In this document: one piece after another, positions 8,887-19,308 of the stretch
Layout: every line of letters starts with the position of its first letter
Numbering within the stretch: the stretch's first letter is position 1
Made by a program: the position numbers and the translations under genes
Notes under the pieces: model-generated
The model's database searches: none
Seen by the model: only the letters and a program-made list of their open reading frames with translations
What the model was told of the DNA's origin: nothing
Assembly: GCF_051860505.1 (NCBI RefSeq)
Contig: NZ_JBHYDX010000003.1
Coordinates: 62,001-126,000, forward strand
Length of the DNA: 64,000 bases
Direction of reading: 5' to 3'
Source of the DNA: Pannonibacter sp051860505
GTDB taxonomy: Bacteria > Pseudomonadota > Alphaproteobacteria > Rhizobiales > Stappiaceae

Positions 8887-9441
8887 TTACTCGGCGGCCT
8901 GGTCGACCTTGTGCAGGTCGGAGGGGCGGCGGGCCCAGGGGCGGGTGCCGGCCGGGATTTCGGCGACACTGCCGACCGGCTGGAGGTAATGGGTGACTTC
9001 CGGCCATTCGCCAGCGCGAAGCGCGGCTTCCACCTGGGGCTTGACGATCTCGAAGCTGGACACGCCGCAGCGGCGCATCAGGGGGATCTGGTCGAGGATG
9101 AAATCGCCGATGGCGCGGATGTCGCCGGCGTAGCCGAGCTGTTCGCGCAGGATGCGGGCGGCAGAGAAGCCGCGCCCGTCGGTGAACTTCGGAAATTCCA
9201 CCAGCACGCGCGGCAGATGGGTCAGATGCGGCTCCAACTGCTGCACGTCCTCGCCGGCGGCAATCAGCACCGCCGCGCTGTCACCAAGTGCGACAAGGCG
9301 CTCGGGATCGGCCAGGAAGCGGGCGAGCGGAACCATCAGCCTCACCCCTTCGGCAGCGGGCTGAGCCGGCAGCTCTGCGTCGGCCTCAAGGCGCACCCAG
9401 GCTTCTTCGGTAAAGGCGCCATTGGCGTAGATCTTGGTCAT
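8887..9441 (-). CDS. DUF934 protein of the sulfite reduction operon
   Basis: A 184-residue protein of the DUF934 family, recognised by PKFTDGRGFSAARILRE and the following block GDFILDQIPLMRRCGVSSFE. The family is almost always found next to siroheme sulfite/nitrite reductase genes in proteobacteria, and is thought to help sulfite reductase, but its biochemical role is not settled. It is the last gene of the cys cluster, 21 bases after cysH. No signal peptide or membrane segment is seen. The stop is TAA at 8887. Confidence 0.85.
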   Translation of the reverse strand: MTKIYANGAFTEEAWVRLEADAELPAQPAAEGVRLMVPLARFLADPERLVALGDSAAVLIAAGEDVQQLEPHLTHLPRVLVEFPKFTDGRGFSAARILREQLGYAGDIRAIGDFILDQIPLMRRCGVSSFEIVKPQVEAALRAGEWPEVTHYLQPVGSVAEIPAGTRPWARRPSDLHKVDQAAE

Positions 9442-9462
9442 GCGAGGTGCGTCCTTGCAGCG

Positions 9463-10213
9463 TCAGGTGTTGCCCGCGCCCGGCAGCGGGCTCGAGGACA
9501 GGGAAAGATGAATGCCGCATTCGGTCTTGGCCTGGCCGCGCCAGCGCCCGGCGCGCGGGTCTTCTCCCGGAGCGACCTTGTCGGTGCAGGGCAGGCAGCC
9601 GATGGACGGATAGCCTTCGGCGACGAGGGGATGCGGCGGCAGGTCATGCAGCTTGGCGTATTCGAGAATGTCCGCCGCCGTCCAGTTGGCGAGCGGGTTG
9701 ACCTTGACGCGGCCGTCCTCGGCCTCGAACACGGGCAGGGCCGCACGTGTGGAACTCTGGAACCGCTTGCGGCCGGAGATCCAGGCGTCGAAGCCCTTCA
9801 ACGCGCGGGCCAGCGGCAGCACCTTGCGCACATTGCAGCAGGCATCCGTGTCGTTCATCCAGAGCATGCCGGCCGGGTCGATGGCGGTCAGTTCGTCCCG
9901 CTCGGGCCGTGCGACACGCACGTCGGTAAGGCCAAGCTGCTCCACCAGCGCATCGCGGTAGCGCAGCGTCTGCGAGAACAGCTTGCCCGTGTCGACGAAC
10001 AGAACCGGCGTCGACGGGTCGACCGCGGCCACCATGTGCAGCAGCACGGACGAGTCGGCGCCGAAAGACGACACCAGCGCGATGCGGCCACGGTAGTGGG
10101 TGTTGATGGCGTCGCTCAGGATTTCGAGCGGCGCCGCGCCCTCATACTGGGCCGCGAAGGCGCGGGCTTCTGCGCCGGCCCCCAGATCCGGGTCGAGGGC
10201 CAGTCCGGCCAGA

Positions 10214-10227
<14 letters not shown>
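9463..10227 (-). CDS. cysH: Phosphoadenylyl/adenylyl-sulfate reductase
   Basis: Reduces activated sulfate (APS or PAPS) to sulfite with thioredoxin-type electrons. The 254-residue protein has the PP-loop ATPase-like segment SSFGADSSVLLHM, the catalytic ECGIH near the C terminus, and the four iron-sulfur cysteines as DACC...(about 80 residues)...GCLPC. The CC...CxxC set marks the 4Fe-4S subtype, usually able to use APS directly, so this organism need not make PAPS; that is family knowledge, not shown here. ATG 10227 has AAGGAGG upstream and lies inside the end of cysI (14-base overlap). Confidence 0.93.
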
Positions 10228-11872
<1,645 letters not shown>

Positions 11873-11924
11873 GGCGCGTCTCCGGCAGGTGGAAGGCCGG
11901 TGCCTTCCCCCGCAAATCTCGTTG

Positions 11925-12221
11925 TCAGGCGGTCTCGCGGGCCTGCTTGCCAAGGGCGGGATGGGTGGTAGGGCCGGCGGCGCGGATCTTCTCGCGGAAG
12001 CGCGAAGGCTCCAGCCGTCCATCGATCTCGATCACGTCGATCTCGTAGGGCTCGACGATCAGCCGGGCGGCAACAGCCTGCGCCCCAAGGGCGAGCGCGG
12101 CGGCGATCTCGTCCTTGTCCGCAAGCACGCGCGCCTTGCCGATCAGCTCGACCCAGGTGCCGTCTGCGCCCAGAAACACGACCTCGCCGTCGATCAGACG
12201 GTTGGCGGTGATGACCTTCAT
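11925..12221 (-). CDS. DUF2849 protein in the cys operon
   Basis: A 98-residue protein beginning MKVITANRLIDGEVVFL, the signature of the DUF2849 family, found in alphaproteobacteria between siroheme synthase and sulfite reductase genes. The sequence looks like a small beta-rich domain with no catalytic motif that I recognise. GAGAGG lies directly before the ATG. It sits 50 bases after cysG and 52 bases before cysI, so it is cotranscribed. Function unknown; a helper of siroheme loading or sulfite reductase assembly is inference from context only. Confidence 0.85.
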   Translation of the reverse strand: MKVITANRLIDGEVVFLGADGTWVELIGKARVLADKDEIAAALALGAQAVAARLIVEPYEIDVIEIDGRLEPSRFREKIRAAGPTTHPALGKQARETA

Positions 12222-12271
12222 TCCTCTCTCCTCAGGCCGCCCCGCGACGGGCCGCCACTTGTTCTGCGCCC

Positions 12272-13723
12272 TCAGGCGGCGATGGTGGCCCGCAGGCGCG
12301 GAGCAATCGGGGCGGCCTTCGACAGGGCCGCATGGGCGACGGCCTCGCCGATGACGATCAGCGTCGCGCCGGAAATATCCGTCCGCTCACCCAGCGCCGG
12401 CAGGTCGGCCAGCGTGCCGGCAAACTGGCGCTCCTCCGGATGGGCGGCGTTCTCGATGATGGCGACAGGCGTGCTGCCAGCAAGACCGGCCTCGATCAGC
12501 CGCTGCGACACCGCAGCAGCCACGGTGCGGCCCATGTAAACGGCAACGGTCGCGCCCTTCAGCGCCAGACCGGCCCAGTCGGGCAGGGTCTCGCTGTCGG
12601 CGTTGTGGCCGGTTGCAAACACCAGCGTCGAGGCGACACCGCGCAGGGTCAGCGGGATCTGCGCAGAGGCGGCGGCGGCAAAGGCGGCCGTGACGCCGGG
12701 CACAACTTCAAAACCGATGCTGGCGGCGCGCAGGGCGTCCATTTCCTCGCCCGCCCGGCCGAACACCAGCGGATCACCGGCCTTCAGGCGCACGACCTTG
12801 TGGCCGTCCTGCGCCAGCTCGACCAGCACGCTGTTGATCCGCTCCTGCGGCACCGAATGGGCGCCCTTGCGCTTGCCGACGGAAATGCGCTGGGCGTCGC
12901 GCCGTCCCATGGCCACCACGGCATCCGGCACCAGCGCGTCATGGACGATGACATCGGCTTCCTGCAGCAGGCGCTGGGCCCGCAGCGTCAGGAGATCCTC
13001 GGCGCCGGGACCGGCGCCCACCAGCCAGACGAAACCACTCTCGTCCTGGGCCGCATTCAGCAGGCGCTGCGCTTCCACGCGCGCCACATCCGGACGGCCG
13101 GCAAAGAAATTGGTGGCAACGGGGCCGGAGAAGAACTTCGCCCAGAAGCGGCGACGGGTCGCGCCATCGGTGAGGACGCGGGCGGCTGTCTCGCGCAGGC
13201 TTTCGGCGAGACGAGCCAGATCACCGGTCGAGCGCGGCAGCAGGCCCTCGATGCGGGCGCGGATGTGGCGCGCAAGCACGGGACCGACGCCGGTCGAGGT
13301 AATCGCCACGGCGATCGGGGCGCGGTTGACCAGCGCGCCGGTGTAGAAGTCGCAAAGCTCCGGCTTGTCGACCGCGTTGGCCGGAACGCCGAGAATGCGG
13401 GCGGCCTCGACGACGGCGCGGTCCAGCCGCTCGTCCTCGCGGGCGGAGAACACCAGCGCCACGCCGTTCAGGTGGCGCGGGCGGAAATCCTCGGCAATGT
13501 GATGCGCGCCGACGGCGGCAATGACCTCGGCCAGCTCCGGCTCGATCTCGTGGCTCACCACCTCAATGATGGCGTTGGTTTCCCCCAGCAGCCGCACCTT
13601 GGCCGCCGCTTCGCCGCCATGTCCGACGATAACAACCCGCCGGTCCGCCACCTTGTGAAAGGCGGGGAACACGTCGAGGCGCGACAAGCGCTTCAGATCG
13701 GTCGTTTCGCTGCGAACGGACAT
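12272..13723 (-). CDS. cysG: Siroheme synthase (multifunctional CysG)
   Basis: A 483-residue fusion. Residues about 1-215 are the precorrin-2 dehydrogenase/sirohydrochlorin ferrochelatase part (FPAFHKVADRRVVIVGHGG dinucleotide-binding region). Residues about 220-465 are the uroporphyrinogen-III C-methyltransferase, with VGAGPGAEDLLTLRA and the SAM-binding LKAGDPLVFGRAGEE. It converts uroporphyrinogen III to siroheme, the cofactor of the downstream CysI. It is the first gene of the minus-strand cys operon. Two ATACCGGG repeats lie upstream of its start. Confidence 0.95.
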   Translation of the reverse strand: MSVRSETTDLKRLSRLDVFPAFHKVADRRVVIVGHGGEAAAKVRLLGETNAIIEVVSHEIEPELAEVIAAVGAHHIAEDFRPRHLNGVALVFSAREDERLDRAVVEAARILGVPANAVDKPELCDFYTGALVNRAPIAVAITSTGVGPVLARHIRARIEGLLPRSTGDLARLAESLRETAARVLTDGATRRRFWAKFFSGPVATNFFAGRPDVARVEAQRLLNAAQDESGFVWLVGAGPGAEDLLTLRAQRLLQEADVIVHDALVPDAVVAMGRRDAQRISVGKRKGAHSVPQERINSVLVELAQDGHKVVRLKAGDPLVFGRAGEEMDALRAASIGFEVVPGVTAAFAAAASAQIPLTLRGVASTLVFATGHNADSETLPDWAGLALKGATVAVYMGRTVAAAVSQRLIEAGLAGSTPVAIIENAAHPEERQFAGTLADLPALGERTDISGATLIVIGEAVAHAALSKAAPIAPRLRATIAA

Positions 13724-13758
13724 GGCCGCACTCCGGGCGATGAAAAACTATGCTCAAG

Positions 13759-13786
13759 ATACCGGGAGCTTTCGCAAAATACCGGG
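13759..13786. promoter_or_regulatory. Direct repeat upstream of cysG
   Basis: The octamer ATACCGGG occurs twice (13759-13766 and 13779-13786) with a 20-base period, about two turns of DNA, starting 36 bases upstream of the cysG start. This is what a binding site for a dimeric activator such as a LysR-type regulator could look like; no regulator is identified here. Confidence 0.35.
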
Positions 13787-13954
13787 CATCGTTTTTCAAA
13801 GTTCGTGGGCGGGGGAGAAAATGCTCCTGTAGCAGTGAATTTTGCCAGAAACGCTGGGCGGGGCGCGAGGCTCCTCCTGCCGCCTTGCGATGTCCGGCTG
13901 ACGCCTCATCGACTGGACAACCGCCTGTCGCTCAGCGGAAAACCACCCACCGCA

Positions 13955-14061
13955 GTCCTCCCCGCCCCCGTGCGGGGATCCATTCGGCCTTGCTGCGAGC
14001 AGGTGAGGGTGCGTTCTGGCGCTGGAGCAGTGCAGATCCCCGCACGGGGGCAGGGATGACC
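13955..14061. repeat. Palindromic intergenic repeat, family C
   Basis: A 107-base element with near-perfect 26-base inverted ends: the left arm reads GTCCTCCCCGCCCCCGTGCG and on to GGGATC, and the right arm begins GATCCCCGCACGGGGGCAGG. It lies in the 425-base gap 13724-14148 between the cysG 5' end and the thiolase stop. Nothing else coding is seen in that gap. Confidence 0.8.
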
Positions 14062-14148
14062 TCCGGGAGGGAAGGGCAGGGTGCCAGGCAAGGCGATGCG
14101 TTGCCTGGCACCCTGTTCGCTACGTGGGTGTGAGGCGTACCCCCGCCC

Positions 14149-15315
14149 TTACTTCATCGCCTGCAGGATCGACACATAGTTGGCGACGGCCGCGCCGCCC
14201 ATGTTGAAGATGCCGCCGATGGAGGCGTCCTTCACCTGGATGCCACCGGCCTCGCCGGTGAGCTGCATGGCGGTCAGCACATGCATGGACACGCCGGTGG
14301 CGCCGATCGGATGGCCCTTGGCCTTCAGGCCGCCGGAGGGGTTGACCGGCAGCTTGCCGTCCATCTCGGTCCAGCCTTCCAGGATGGCGCGGGCGCCATC
14401 GCCTTCCTTCACCAGACCCATGGCTTCGTATTCGATCAGCTCGGCGATGGTGAAACAGTCATGCGTCTCGACGAAGGACAGGTCATCGAGCGTCAGCCGG
14501 GCATTGGTGAGTGCCTTGCCCCAGGCCGTCTGGCAGCCCTCGAACTTCAGGATGTCGCGCTTCGACATCGGCAGGAAGTCCTGCACATGCGCCATGGCGC
14601 GGAAGGCAACGGCCTTCTTCATGCCGAGCGCGATGGCCGGATCGGTCAGGACGAGCGCGGCCGCACCATCGGAGACCAGCGAGCAGTCCGTGCGCTTCAA
14701 GGGGCCGGCGACGAAGGGGTTCTTGTCGCTTTCCTGGCGGCAGAACTCGAAGCCGAAGTCCTTGCGCATCTGGGCGTACGGATTGTTGACGCCGTTCCGG
14801 TGGTTCTTGGCCGCGATCTTCGCCAGCGCGTCCGACTGGTCGCCATGGCGCTGGAAATAGGCATCGGCGATCTTGCCGAACACGCCGGCAAAGCCCGCCG
14901 GAATGTCACCCTCTTCCTTGAGGTAGGAGGCCTTCAGGAGGTTCTGGCCGATTTCCGGTCCCGGTGTCGTCGTCATCTGCTCGACGCCGACCACGAGCAC
15001 GAAACGGGCCGAGCCGGTGGCAATGGCGCGCACGCCCTGATGCACGGCGGCAGAGCCCGTGGCGCAGGCGTTCTCGACCCGGGTGGCCGGCGTGAAGCGC
15101 AGCGCCGGATCGGCCTGCAGCACCAGCGAGGCGGTGAAATCCTGCCGCGAGAAGCCGGCGTTGAAATGGCCGAGATAGATTTCGCCGACGTCCTTCGGCT
15201 CGATGCCGGCGTCGATGATGGCGTCCGTTGCCGCGCGGACGATCATGCTCTCGACGGTTTCCTCGGCGTGCTTGCCGAAGGGCAGATGGGCCCAACCCAC
15301 GATGGCTGCGGTCAT
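14149..15315 (-). CDS. Thiolase family protein, SCP2/non-decarboxylating lipid-transfer type
   Basis: A 388-residue thiolase-fold enzyme. The nucleophilic cysteine lies in VENACATGSAAV (about residue 87) and the histidine in KGHPIGATG near residue 340. The usual second cysteine motif (CxG) near the C terminus is replaced by GGIFNMGG, and HDCFTIAE is present, as in SCP2-type thiolases. These often act on branched or steroid-like beta-ketoacyl-CoA, or as acetyl-CoA acetyltransferase-like enzymes; the substrate is open. AAGGAA precedes ATG 15315. It stands alone on the minus strand. Confidence 0.88.
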   Translation of the reverse strand: MTAAIVGWAHLPFGKHAEETVESMIVRAATDAIIDAGIEPKDVGEIYLGHFNAGFSRQDFTASLVLQADPALRFTPATRVENACATGSAAVHQGVRAIATGSARFVLVVGVEQMTTTPGPEIGQNLLKASYLKEEGDIPAGFAGVFGKIADAYFQRHGDQSDALAKIAAKNHRNGVNNPYAQMRKDFGFEFCRQESDKNPFVAGPLKRTDCSLVSDGAAALVLTDPAIALGMKKAVAFRAMAHVQDFLPMSKRDILKFEGCQTAWGKALTNARLTLDDLSFVETHDCFTIAELIEYEAMGLVKEGDGARAILEGWTEMDGKLPVNPSGGLKAKGHPIGATGVSMHVLTAMQLTGEAGGIQVKDASIGGIFNMGGAAVANYVSILQAMK

Positions 15316-15760
15316 GTTCCGGTTCCTTGTTCTCGGCCCGTCCTCGCCGTTGCAGGCTCGGGATGGCCAGTTTCCTCCCGCGTTGGCCGGATGGTTCCAT
15401 CCCGGCGCTGCAGCGGCAAGTCACAAACTGACTTTAACGTAAGATAGGCCGCAGTTTGTCCTAGTTTCCAGTCGCCGGGGCATCCTCCCTTTGGTGGGTG
15501 CTGCAATGCGGTGGGTAAAAATTTTGCGATGCAGCAAACGGTTCACACGGTTGTCACCTGCCGCTGCGATAAGGAGACCCGTTGCGGAACAGGTTTTTGG
15601 TACTTCGGTCATTGCAGATGTTTCCGAGCCGGGCGGGTTTCCCCCCGGCTCTTTTGCTTTTCCGCCTCCGGCCCGCACGGGCTCTTCCACCAGCGCCGGA
15701 TATTGACTAACAGGGACAGACTTGCCGCGCCGCGTGCCGGCGCCAGCGGACCTTCGAAGC
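15316..15760. other. 445-base divergent gap with an orphan terminator
   Basis: Between the thiolase and the glycosyltransferase. No convincing gene is present. On the plus strand, an intrinsic terminator at 15626-15655 has no gene in front of it, so a short untranslated RNA could end there. GATAAGGAGACC at 15567-15578 is purine-rich but starts no credible open frame. Confidence 0.5.
15626..15655 (+). terminator. Intrinsic terminator without an upstream gene
   Basis: Stem GAGCCGGG (15626-15633) pairs with CCCGGCTC (15644-15651) and is followed by TTTTGCTTTT. The T run is on the plus strand only, and the next plus-strand gene upstream ends at 8447, so this terminator either ends an unannotated RNA or attenuates transcription into the glycosyltransferase. 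Confidence 0.65.
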
Positions 15761-16552
15761 ATGAGCGAACACTTGCCCCTCTCCGTCTTCATCATCGCCC
15801 GTGACGAGGCGGACCGCATTGCGGACACCATTCGCTCCGTGAAGGATTGGGTGGACGAGGTGATCGTCATCGACAGTGGTTCGGTCGATGCGACGGTGGC
15901 GGTTGCAGAAGCTGAAGGCGCGCGGGTGGTGTTCAATGCCTGGCCCGGCTACGGCCCGCAAAAACGCTTCGGCGAGGACCAGTGCCGCAATGACTGGCTG
16001 TTCAATCTAGACGCCGATGAAGTGGTGACGTCTGGTCTTGCCGAGGAAATCCGGGCTCTGATGGGCGCGGGCGGCCACCTTGCGGCGGATGGCTGGCGGG
16101 TGATGATCCGCGACGTTTATGCCCATGAGGATGAACCGGCGTCCTGGGCCTATGGCTATCACCAGATCCGCCTCTACGACCGGCGCAGGGGCCGGTTCTC
16201 GGCCTCGACCGTGCATGACACGGTGCGCCCCGAGCCCGGTGCGCGGCTGGCGGACCTCAAGGGCATCGTCGCGCATCACTCGATCCGCTCGCTCACTTTC
16301 CAGGTCGAGAAATACAATCGCTACTCGACAATGCAGGTAACCGACATGCGCGTCCGGGGCCGGTCACTGCCGCGCTGGCGGTTGCTGACCGAGTTTCCCT
16401 TCGCATTTCTGAAGGCTTATGTGGCGCGCAAATACATGCGCTATGGCTGGTGGGGGCTGATCCTGTCGCTCAACTATGCCCACGCACGCTTCCTGCGCGT
16501 GGCCAAGGCCTATGAGGCCGAACTGCTGGCGAAAAGGCTCGGGCGCAGCTGA
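15761..16552 (+). CDS. Glycosyltransferase family 2 (LPS core type, WaaE/KdtX-like)
   Basis: A 263-residue GT-A fold transferase. LSVFIIARDEADRIADTI at the N terminus, VIVIDSGSVDAT, and the metal-binding region FNLDADEVVT (DxD-like) are those of the WaaE/KdtX lipopolysaccharide core beta-glycosyltransferases. It would transfer a sugar from a nucleotide donor to the LPS core at the cytoplasmic face of the inner membrane. ATG 15761 is chosen because family similarity begins there; the ribosome site is weak. It is followed closely on the opposite strand by the REC/HD gene (convergent, 10 bases apart). Confidence 0.85.
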   Translation: MSEHLPLSVFIIARDEADRIADTIRSVKDWVDEVIVIDSGSVDATVAVAEAEGARVVFNAWPGYGPQKRFGEDQCRNDWLFNLDADEVVTSGLAEEIRALMGAGGHLAADGWRVMIRDVYAHEDEPASWAYGYHQIRLYDRRRGRFSASTVHDTVRPEPGARLADLKGIVAHHSIRSLTFQVEKYNRYSTMQVTDMRVRGRSLPRWRLLTEFPFAFLKAYVARKYMRYGWWGLILSLNYAHARFLRVAKAYEAELLAKRLGRS

Positions 16553-16562
16553 CGTCCGGGTC

Positions 16563-17756
16563 TCAGGCGACGATGCTGTCCGCCTCCCTTTCAACCCGCC
16601 GCACGCGGATCGGCTGGCGCAAGCCGGACAACCGGTCGAACTGCCACAGGCGCTTGATGGTTGTGTTCGTCAACTGATGGCCGCGTGACAGGACAAGTTC
16701 ATGTGCCCCATCGGTCAGGATATCGTCAATTAACACATCGCCCGGATGCAAGGCTCGGATATGGCAGGAAACGGTCTTGACGCTCTTGGACTTGTTCAGT
16801 TCATCGGCCAGCAGAGTGGCGCGGACGATTTCCAGCAACTTGGGATCATATTGCTTGCGGTTGATCGACAAGGCCTCGAAGGCAGCCAGATCCAGGCCGC
16901 TGTCCGGGCTGGCATACCAGAGATCGGTCAGGATCTTCAGGATACGAGAATGCAAGGGAATGTCCTTGCCAACCGGACCGTCAGCGGGAAACCCCGAGCC
17001 GTCATAGCCGCGATTTGCATAGTAGAGCACATCGGCGATCCGCTCGAACTGGGGGATGTTGCGCAGCAGATCGCGGGTCTGCTCCGGCGCACGGGACAGC
17101 ATCTCGCGCTGTTGGTCGGTCAATGACCGCGCCGAACGGTAGCGCGACAAGATATCCTTGGGCAGCAAGGCCTCGCCAAGCGGCGAGAACATCATTGCCA
17201 TCTCGAGTTCCCAGGCTCGCTTCACACCGATGGCCTTGCCCACCTGCAAGGCCCATTGGCGGAGGACAGCTGTCTTGCGGAAGGCGTCCGCATGGAACAG
17301 GGATAGGGTTTCGATCAGGATCTTGACAGTGCCCGCCAGCGTCTTCTCCAGCAAAGCCCTTTCGCGCACCAGCCGGGTGTTGTGCGTGAGGCCGTTGCGG
17401 ATCGCGGCCTCCATTTCGTCGACCGTACAGGGTTTGTTGAGATACATGAGGACATTGGCGTCGTTCACGGCGCGCTTGGCGACTTCCACCGTCCGATCAT
17501 TTGTCAGAAGAATGCGCGACGCGGCAGGATGACTGTCAATAAGACTACGCAGAAACTCGATCCCGTCGACACCGGGAAGGTTCAGTGCAGCAACAATTAC
17601 ACCTACATTGTGGTTCGCTTCGAGGAAAAGGGATGCCTCAATAGAGCTTGACGCAGTTGCAATTTTATATTTCTGGCCAAGTAAATTCTGGAAGCTCGAC
17701 GTCACTTTGACGTCGCCATCTACAACGAGGATCTGATTTGACACATCTTGCATCAT
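16563..17756 (-). CDS. Response-regulator/HD-GYP-like protein with degenerate active sites
   Basis: A 397-residue protein: receiver domain (about residues 5-125), linker helix, then an HD-GYP-like domain (about 150-320) and a C-terminal tail. In the receiver, the phosphoacceptor aspartate, which should lie four residues before the proline of NLPGVDG, is alanine (VAALNLP); the Thr and the Lys of NKP remain. In the HD-GYP part the metal-binding HD pair is replaced (AMMFSPLGEALLP) and HHE...GYP reads YANRGYDGSGFP. The HD change is shared by a widespread subfamily; loss of the receiver Asp looks specific. It is probably a non-catalytic signalling adaptor. ATG 17756 has AAAGGA at good spacing; 17753 is the alternative. 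Confidence 0.85.
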   Translation of the reverse strand: MMQDVSNQILVVDGDVKVTSSFQNLLGQKYKIATASSSIEASLFLEANHNVGVIVAALNLPGVDGIEFLRSLIDSHPAASRILLTNDRTVEVAKRAVNDANVLMYLNKPCTVDEMEAAIRNGLTHNTRLVRERALLEKTLAGTVKILIETLSLFHADAFRKTAVLRQWALQVGKAIGVKRAWELEMAMMFSPLGEALLPKDILSRYRSARSLTDQQREMLSRAPEQTRDLLRNIPQFERIADVLYYANRGYDGSGFPADGPVGKDIPLHSRILKILTDLWYASPDSGLDLAAFEALSINRKQYDPKLLEIVRATLLADELNKSKSVKTVSCHIRALHPGDVLIDDILTDGAHELVLSRGHQLTNTTIKRLWQFDRLSGLRQPIRVRRVEREADSIVA

Positions 17757-18051
17757 CGATGATCCTTTCGTATCAACCCCTGCCAAGATGTCCGACTCAA
17801 GGTGTGTGATCCGGCTTTTACTGGGCAAAGCTAGTAATCTGACGTAGGATAAAAAGAGGCTACAATTGCTAATAAATGATTTTTTCGTTTCCATTTTCAG
17901 CATTAAGCTTGCTTGCGTGTATTCCTGATCGATAGAAGTTTACCGTCTCCCTGGGGAGGCGACGGCTTTCCCGGTGTCTTCGCGCTCGAGTTGTTGCGTC
18001 GATTGCAGTGAAAGGGCACAACCACACCCCCATGTGATCAGGAAGCCATCA

Positions 18052-19308
18052 ATGCCCCAAGACGCCCTGCTGCCGGCTGCCGCCACCGAATCAGTCGATG
18101 TTCTCATCATCGGCGCTGGCCCGGCGGGCCTCATCGCGGCGGATCATCTGTCGGCGGCGGGTCATGCCGTCACCCTTGTCGACCGGATGCCGTCACCGGC
18201 CCGCAAATTCCTGCTGGCCGGGCGTGGCGGGCTCAATCTCACCCATTCCGAGCCGCTGGATCGCTTTCTCACGCGCTATGGGTCAGCCGCCGCACATCTG
18301 GAGCCGGCGATCCGCGCATTTGATCCCGAGGCGTTGCAGGCTTATGCGGCAGGGCTTGAGCAGGAAACATTCATTGGCAGCAGCGGCCGTGTCTTTCCCA
18401 AGGCCATGAAAGCCTCGCCAATGCTGCGTGCGCTGTTGGCGCGGCTGGGGGCGCGCGGCGTGCGGCTGGTGTCCCGTGCAGCCTGGAGCGGCTTCGCGGC
18501 GCCGGGGGCATCGCGGTTTCATCATCCGGACGGCGGCGAAACCGTCATTTCCGCTTGCGTCACGTTGCTGGCGCTTGGGGGTGCCAGTTGGCCACGTCTC
18601 GGCGGAACCGGCGACTGGATGGCGCCCCTTGCCGCCGAAGGCGTCGGGATCCAACCCTTGCGTCCGTCGAACTGTGGTTTCGTCGTGCCCTGGTCAGACA
18701 TGTTTTCCGACAAGTTCGCAGGCACACCGCTGAAGCGGATTGCCGTTCGTCACGGCACAATGAGCCAGCGCGGTGAGGCGATGATCAGCCGGACGGGCAT
18801 CGAGGGCGGAGCGATCTATGCCCTTTCGTCGGCCTTACGGGATACGCTGGAACGCGACGGGTCGGCGACCCTTTATGTCGATCTGCGCCCGGATACAGAT
18901 GCAGCGACGCTGACGGCGAAGCTGGACCGGCCACAGGGCAAGCAGTCGCGCTCGACTTTCCTGCGCAAGGCGCTCGGGCTTGCTCCGGTAGAGATCGCCC
19001 TGCTGCGCGAATGCGCGGCTGACGCCGTCGGCCCGACTGACCTTGCCGAGCGGATCAAGTCGCTCCCGGTCACAGTTACGGCAACGGCCGGCATCGAACG
19101 GTCGATTTCCAGCGCCGGCGGCATTGACTGGTCGGCCCTCAACCCTGATTTCTCGCTCAAAGCCCGGCCGGATGTGTTCGCTGCCGGCGAGATGATCAAT
19201 TGGGAGGCCCCGACGGGCGGTTATCTCCTACAGGCCTGCTTTGCCACCGGGCTTGCCGCCGCGCACGGCATGGCCGCCCGGTTGCCGACGCAGGAGCCGG
19301 TGGCATGA
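18052..19308 (+). CDS. FAD-dependent oxidoreductase, HI0933/BaiN family
   Basis: A 418-residue flavoprotein. The N-terminal FAD-binding motif is VLIIGAGPAGLIAAD (about residues 17-31), followed by RKFLLAGRGGLNLTHSEP, the signature of the HI0933-like family; the C-terminal motif GEMINWEAPTGGYLLQACFATG binds FAD again. The family is of uncertain function; one member (BaiN) acts in bile acid reduction, but most bacterial copies are uncharacterised. AGGAAG precedes ATG 18052. The stop overlaps the next gene by 4 bases, so the two are coupled. The 295-base gap upstream (17757-18051) is AT-rich and divergent, and holds no clear motif. Confidence 0.88.
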   Translation: MPQDALLPAAATESVDVLIIGAGPAGLIAADHLSAAGHAVTLVDRMPSPARKFLLAGRGGLNLTHSEPLDRFLTRYGSAAAHLEPAIRAFDPEALQAYAAGLEQETFIGSSGRVFPKAMKASPMLRALLARLGARGVRLVSRAAWSGFAAPGASRFHHPDGGETVISACVTLLALGGASWPRLGGTGDWMAPLAAEGVGIQPLRPSNCGFVVPWSDMFSDKFAGTPLKRIAVRHGTMSQRGEAMISRTGIEGGAIYALSSALRDTLERDGSATLYVDLRPDTDAATLTAKLDRPQGKQSRSTFLRKALGLAPVEIALLRECAADAVGPTDLAERIKSLPVTVTATAGIERSISSAGGIDWSALNPDFSLKARPDVFAAGEMINWEAPTGGYLLQACFATGLAAAHGMAARLPTQEPVA

